Origin: Rikenellaceae bacterium
GTDB taxonomy: Bacteria > Bacteroidota > Bacteroidia > Bacteroidales > Rikenellaceae
Reading direction: 5' to 3'
DNA length: 9,090 nucleotides
NCBI GenBank assembly: GCA_031286025.1
Contig: JAITVB010000130.1
Location: 1-9,090, forward strand
Below are positions 7,066 to 9,090 of the stretch, one piece after another. The notes beneath the pieces were generated by a model, which saw only the letters and a program-made list of their open reading frames with translations, was not told where the DNA came from and made no database searches. The number at the start of each line of letters is the position of its first letter. Positions within the stretch are counted from its first letter, which is position 1. Position numbers and translations under genes: made by a program.

Positions 7066-8436
7066 TTATTTGTCGGATTTTGGAATGTACTTGAGCAATT
7101 GTCTTGCGACATGATATCCCAACAGGGGCGGTACGGCATTGCCCACTTGCCTGTATTGCTGCGTTCTTGTTCCCAAAAACACAAAACTGTCGGGGAATGA
7201 TTGCAGCCTTGCATTTTCCCTCACAGTGGGTATGCGGTTATACTTGTAGTGGAAATGATTCCGATGTCCCGTATCGATAGTTTTTGAAGGCTTTTGGCTA
7301 TGGTATCTTGTCCAGGCCTCGTTGAATTGCCTGCTGTCTCCTACTCCGGCAGGTAAATCCTTGTGATTGCCGCCTTCCGGAACCAGGGAAATTACACTTG
7401 TCACATGTTCCGTATGCTTGGTCGCCGTATGGTTGGACAAGATCTTGGTATCGGCCCGCATCCTTTTTTGATATTCGGTCAGCGCAGGCGATTCATAACT
7501 GTCTTGTTCATTCCCAAGGCCGCTTTCTCTTGACGGCAGATCACTTATTGCTCCGGAACAGCTGTTGTATTCTTTTTCCGCCAATACGGGTTCGGGAAAT
7601 TCAAACGTACCCCGATCTTTCTGTAAACCTACAAAGAATATTCTTTTTCTAATTTGGGGAACTTCGTACTCAGGGGCATATAGAACCTGAGAATTACATG
7701 AATACCCGAGCCTCTTGAACTGTTTGATTATTTCGTTCTTTGCAGTACCATTATACAATGTGGCCAGTCCCGGAACATTTTCAATTATTATGGCCTTGGG
7801 CTTAATCCTTTCCGCCAACTTGAAAATCGAGTAAAACAGTTTATTGCGATTATCCGATTTCCGCCGTGTTCCCGTTAAGGAAAAACCCTGACAGGGCGGC
7901 CCCGCTATGATTACGTCGATTGTTTTACCTCGAACTTCGCTTGTAATTTCATCAATGGTTGAATCCAGGTGTAAGTCGGCCAGTAGAATTTTCGAGTTAT
8001 TATGATTCAGCTTAAAGGTGTCCAAGGCGATCTTTTCATTGTCAACCCCCAAAACCACATTATATCCGGCAGATTCAAAACCGTACGAAAAACCCCCGCA
8101 ACCAGAGAACAGATCAATAACATTCAGTCTGTCGTTTTGAAGACTCTTTTTCCTCAATATTTCTCTGCTTGCGTCCAGTATTTCGCTTGCATGTTGCTCC
8201 TCCACGATCTCATCGCTTATCTTTTCTCCGATATATGGTATCAGCAGTTTGTTTTTATTTACGCCGAAGAGTTCCGACAGCTGCAGTATCTGAGACTTGG
8301 TCGCTCGCCGTTCACTGCGTTCGATCTTACTCAACAAAGATACATCAACGGCCAATCTGTCAGCTACCGACTGCAATGTCAGCCCCGCTTCGTTTCGCAA
8401 GGCTCTTATTTGGTCTCCGACGTAAGACGACTCCAT
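7066..8436 (-). CDS. Cytosine-5 DNA methyltransferase with N-terminal Xre-type HTH domain
   Basis: The protein has 456 residues. Residues 8-62 form a Cro/C1-type helix-turn-helix (IRALRNEAGLTLQSVADRLA, then SLLSKIERSERRATKSQILQ). A linker follows, then a full C5 methyltransferase from residue 104: motif I DLFSGCGG (108-115), motif IV AGPPCQGFS with catalytic Cys182, motif VI IIENVPG (219-220 Glu-Asn), motif VIII QIRKR (261-265), motif IX region RIPTVRENARLQSFP and motif X GNAVPP (432-437). It should methylate C5 of cytosine at an unknown target. Some C5 methyltransferases with such N-terminal HTH domains repress their own genes. An inverted repeat over the promoter just upstream fits that role here. 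It is the first cistron of the module, so it would be made before the nuclease-bearing protein. Its base composition is more AT-rich than the clp region, which suggests acquisition by transfer. Confidence 0.93.
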   Translation of the reverse strand: MESSYVGDQIRALRNEAGLTLQSVADRLAVDVSLLSKIERSERRATKSQILQLSELFGVNKNKLLIPYIGEKISDEIVEEQHASEILDASREILRKKSLQNDRLNVIDLFSGCGGFSYGFESAGYNVVLGVDNEKIALDTFKLNHNNSKILLADLHLDSTIDEITSEVRGKTIDVIIAGPPCQGFSLTGTRRKSDNRNKLFYSIFKLAERIKPKAIIIENVPGLATLYNGTAKNEIIKQFKRLGYSCNSQVLYAPEYEVPQIRKRIFFVGLQKDRGTFEFPEPVLAEKEYNSCSGAISDLPSRESGLGNEQDSYESPALTEYQKRMRADTKILSNHTATKHTEHVTSVISLVPEGGNHKDLPAGVGDSRQFNEAWTRYHSQKPSKTIDTGHRNHFHYKYNRIPTVRENARLQSFPDSFVFLGTRTQQYRQVGNAVPPLLGYHVARQLLKYIPKSDK

Positions 8437-8452
8437 TGGACTTTGAGTTGTG

Positions 8453-8475
8453 TTTTGGACAAATTTTGCCCAAAA
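8453..8475. promoter_or_regulatory. Inverted-repeat operator candidate for the HTH-methyltransferase
   Basis: The left arm TTTTGGACAAA (8453-8463) and the right arm TTTGCCCAAAA (8465-8475) are reverse complements except for one mismatched pair. They are separated by a single T. The right arm overlaps the -7 box of the module promoter (8471-8478), and the repeat covers the expected start of transcription near 8464. A dimer of the HTH domain encoded 17 bp downstream could bind here and block RNA polymerase. The repeat and overlap are seen directly; binding is inferred. Confidence 0.65.
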
Positions 8476-8501
8476 GTACGAAATTCAACCGTGGCTTACA
8501 A
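8471..8501 (-). promoter_or_regulatory. Promoter candidate for the restriction-modification operon
   Basis: The minus strand reads TTG (8501-8499), 20 nt, then TACTTTTG (8478-8471), matching the Bacteroidetes -33/-7 pattern. Transcription would start near 8464, giving a leader of about 28 nt to the ATG at 8436. No Shine-Dalgarno site is evident in that leader, which is common in this phylum. The operator candidate overlaps the -7 box. Confidence 0.65.
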
Positions 8502-8884
8502 CAGGATTGTGAAGAAATTTATTCCTATCGCCAATATCTGCGGACGGCTGTGCTCGGCACAGGCAATGTGGATAAACCGCTGTATCCGAGACAATAAGCA
8601 TACCGCCGACAATCAACCTGTTTGCCGGACTTTTCGACTTTTTCGTATAACCGACATATCAAATGACAACGGAACAACGAGATAAAAATATCGTAACGTC
8701 TATTTAACCGTATTTTAACCATTATATACTCCTGAATATGCTTAATCTTTGCTTTCGGGTTTTTCTATCACATTGAAATACAGCGTAAACCACAGAAATC
8801 AGACGGTTGCCAAATCATTTTCCACATCCACATCATCGACATCATAATTTGCTGATTATTAGCACTCAAGATGAAAAAATATCC

Positions 8885-8896
8885 TTTTTGAGGTAA
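8885..8896 (+). repeat. 12-bp direct repeat, copy 2
   Basis: TTTTTGAGGTAA matches 4651-4662 exactly. The match stops at both edges. The copies are 4.2 kb apart and the restriction-modification genes with their promoter are the only genes between them. Confidence 0.4.
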
Positions 8897-8923
8897 GAAC
8901 AGAATGTTTTTTTAAATGGTTTG

Positions 8924-8954
8924 TTTGGATAATTATTTTTTTGCATTACTTTTG
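8924..8954 (+). promoter_or_regulatory. tRNA-Glu promoter (Bacteroidetes -33/-7)
   Basis: TTTG (8924-8927), 19 nt, then TACTTTTG (8947-8954) fits the phylum promoter pattern very well. Initiation would fall near 8961, leaving a short 5' leader of about 26 nt before the mature tRNA. Confidence 0.75.
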
Positions 8955-8986
8955 TGCCGCGGATCGAAACGATGATCAAGGCGAAT

Positions 8987-9058
8987 GGCCCATTCGTCTA
9001 TCGGTTAGGACGCAAGATTTTCATTCTTGAAAGAGGGGTTCGACTCCCCTATGGGCTA
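8987..9058 (+). tRNA. tRNA-Glu (anticodon TTC)
   Basis: The 72-nt sequence folds as a full cloverleaf. The acceptor stem is GGCCCAT with ATGGGCT (a G-T pair at the end). The D arm runs from GTC to GAC around TATCGGTTAG. The anticodon stem CAAGA/TCTTG holds loop TTTTCAT, with anticodon TTC at 9020-9022. The T arm is AGGGG-TTCGACT-CCCCT. The discriminator base is A9058. The following CAC is not CCA, so the CCA end would be added by the nucleotidyltransferase. It has its own promoter candidate upstream and a hairpin downstream. Confidence 0.97.
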
Positions 9059-9069
9059 CACAACAGGAG

Positions 9070-9090
9070 CGGTTTCCTTTACGGGAACCG
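9070..9090 (+). terminator. Hairpin after tRNA-Glu, probable terminator (cut by window end)
   Basis: CGGTTTCC (9070-9077) pairs with GGGAACCG (9083-9090) around a TTTAC loop, giving eight pairs with one G-T wobble. It lies 11 nt after the tRNA. A following T-tract cannot be seen because the window ends, so the terminator call rests on the stem and position only. Confidence 0.6.

Larger units (their letters stand above)
8479..8986. other. Noncoding interval between the R-M promoter and tRNA-Glu
   Basis: About 500 bp without a convincing gene. Short open frames on both strands lack family resemblance and have no good context. The interval holds the upstream part of the module promoter, the second copy of the 12-bp direct repeat (8885-8896) and the tRNA promoter (8924-8954). 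The part from about 8680 on is very AT-rich. No integrase, transposase or clear transposon-end inverted repeat was seen. Confidence 0.6.

Noticed and set aside
7065..7214. Start of the fused enzyme at 7214, adding 50 residues
   Set aside because: The extension lies wholly in the 3' coding part of the preceding methyltransferase, where motif X is encoded in another frame. The ATG at 7064 is ideally placed.
8002..8685. 227-codon plus-strand frame antisense to the HTH-methyltransferase
   Set aside because: It is a shadow of the well-supported gene on the other strand and has no recognisable domain.
8525..8722. 65-codon minus-strand frame upstream of the R-M operon, considered as a small C protein or antitoxin
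   Set aside because: It is rich in Arg, Cys and Tyr in a way typical of random frames, has no HTH pattern, and lies upstream of the mapped promoter candidate.
8437..8986. Vsr mismatch endonuclease or CRISPR array beside the methyltransferases
   Set aside because: No Vsr-like frame and no regularly spaced repeats are present.

Overview
The window looks like a chromosomal segment of a Bacteroidales bacterium. The long NusB, the ClpX with a VGY loop, AT-rich leaders without clear Shine-Dalgarno sites, and four promoter candidates of the Bacteroidetes type (TTG-type -33 box, TAnnTTTG -7 box) all point that way. The fairly high GC content of the core genes would suit an Alistipes/Rikenellaceae-like genome, but that is inference. 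No species is assigned.

Layout. All protein genes lie on the minus strand. Positions 1-4571 hold housekeeping genes, listed here in transcription order: clpP (3894-4571), clpX (2589-3851), nusB (1573-2514), mtgA (846-1562) and an M16 zinc peptidase (849 down to the window edge, partial). nusB has its own promoter candidate. nusB, mtgA and the peptidase are tightly packed (10-nt gap, then an ATGA overlap) and look like one operon. Positions 4572-4778 are the clpP upstream region.

Positions 4779-8436 carry a more AT-rich two-gene restriction-modification module. The first cistron (7066-8436) is a cytosine-5 DNA methyltransferase with an N-terminal Xre/Cro-type helix-turn-helix. The second (4779-7064, ATG one base after the stop of the first) is one 761-residue chain: a complete cytosine-5 methyltransferase, then a domain resembling the EcoRII-N/B3 effector-binding fold, then an intact HNH nuclease domain. 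Upstream of the first cistron, a promoter candidate has its -7 box overlapped by a 23-bp near-perfect inverted repeat. This is a likely operator for the HTH fused to the methyltransferase.

Positions 8437-8986 are noncoding apart from promoters. A tRNA-Glu (anticodon TTC) follows on the plus strand at 8987-9058 with its own promoter, and a hairpin ends at the window edge.

Interpretation. The module appears to be a self-regulated R-M system in which the nuclease is physically fused to one of its two methyltransferases. A 12-bp direct repeat (4651-4662 and 8885-8896) brackets the module, which suggests it was inserted between clpP and the tRNA gene. This MTase-B3-HNH single-chain design, paired with an HTH-methyltransferase and an operator, is the most unusual thing in the window.
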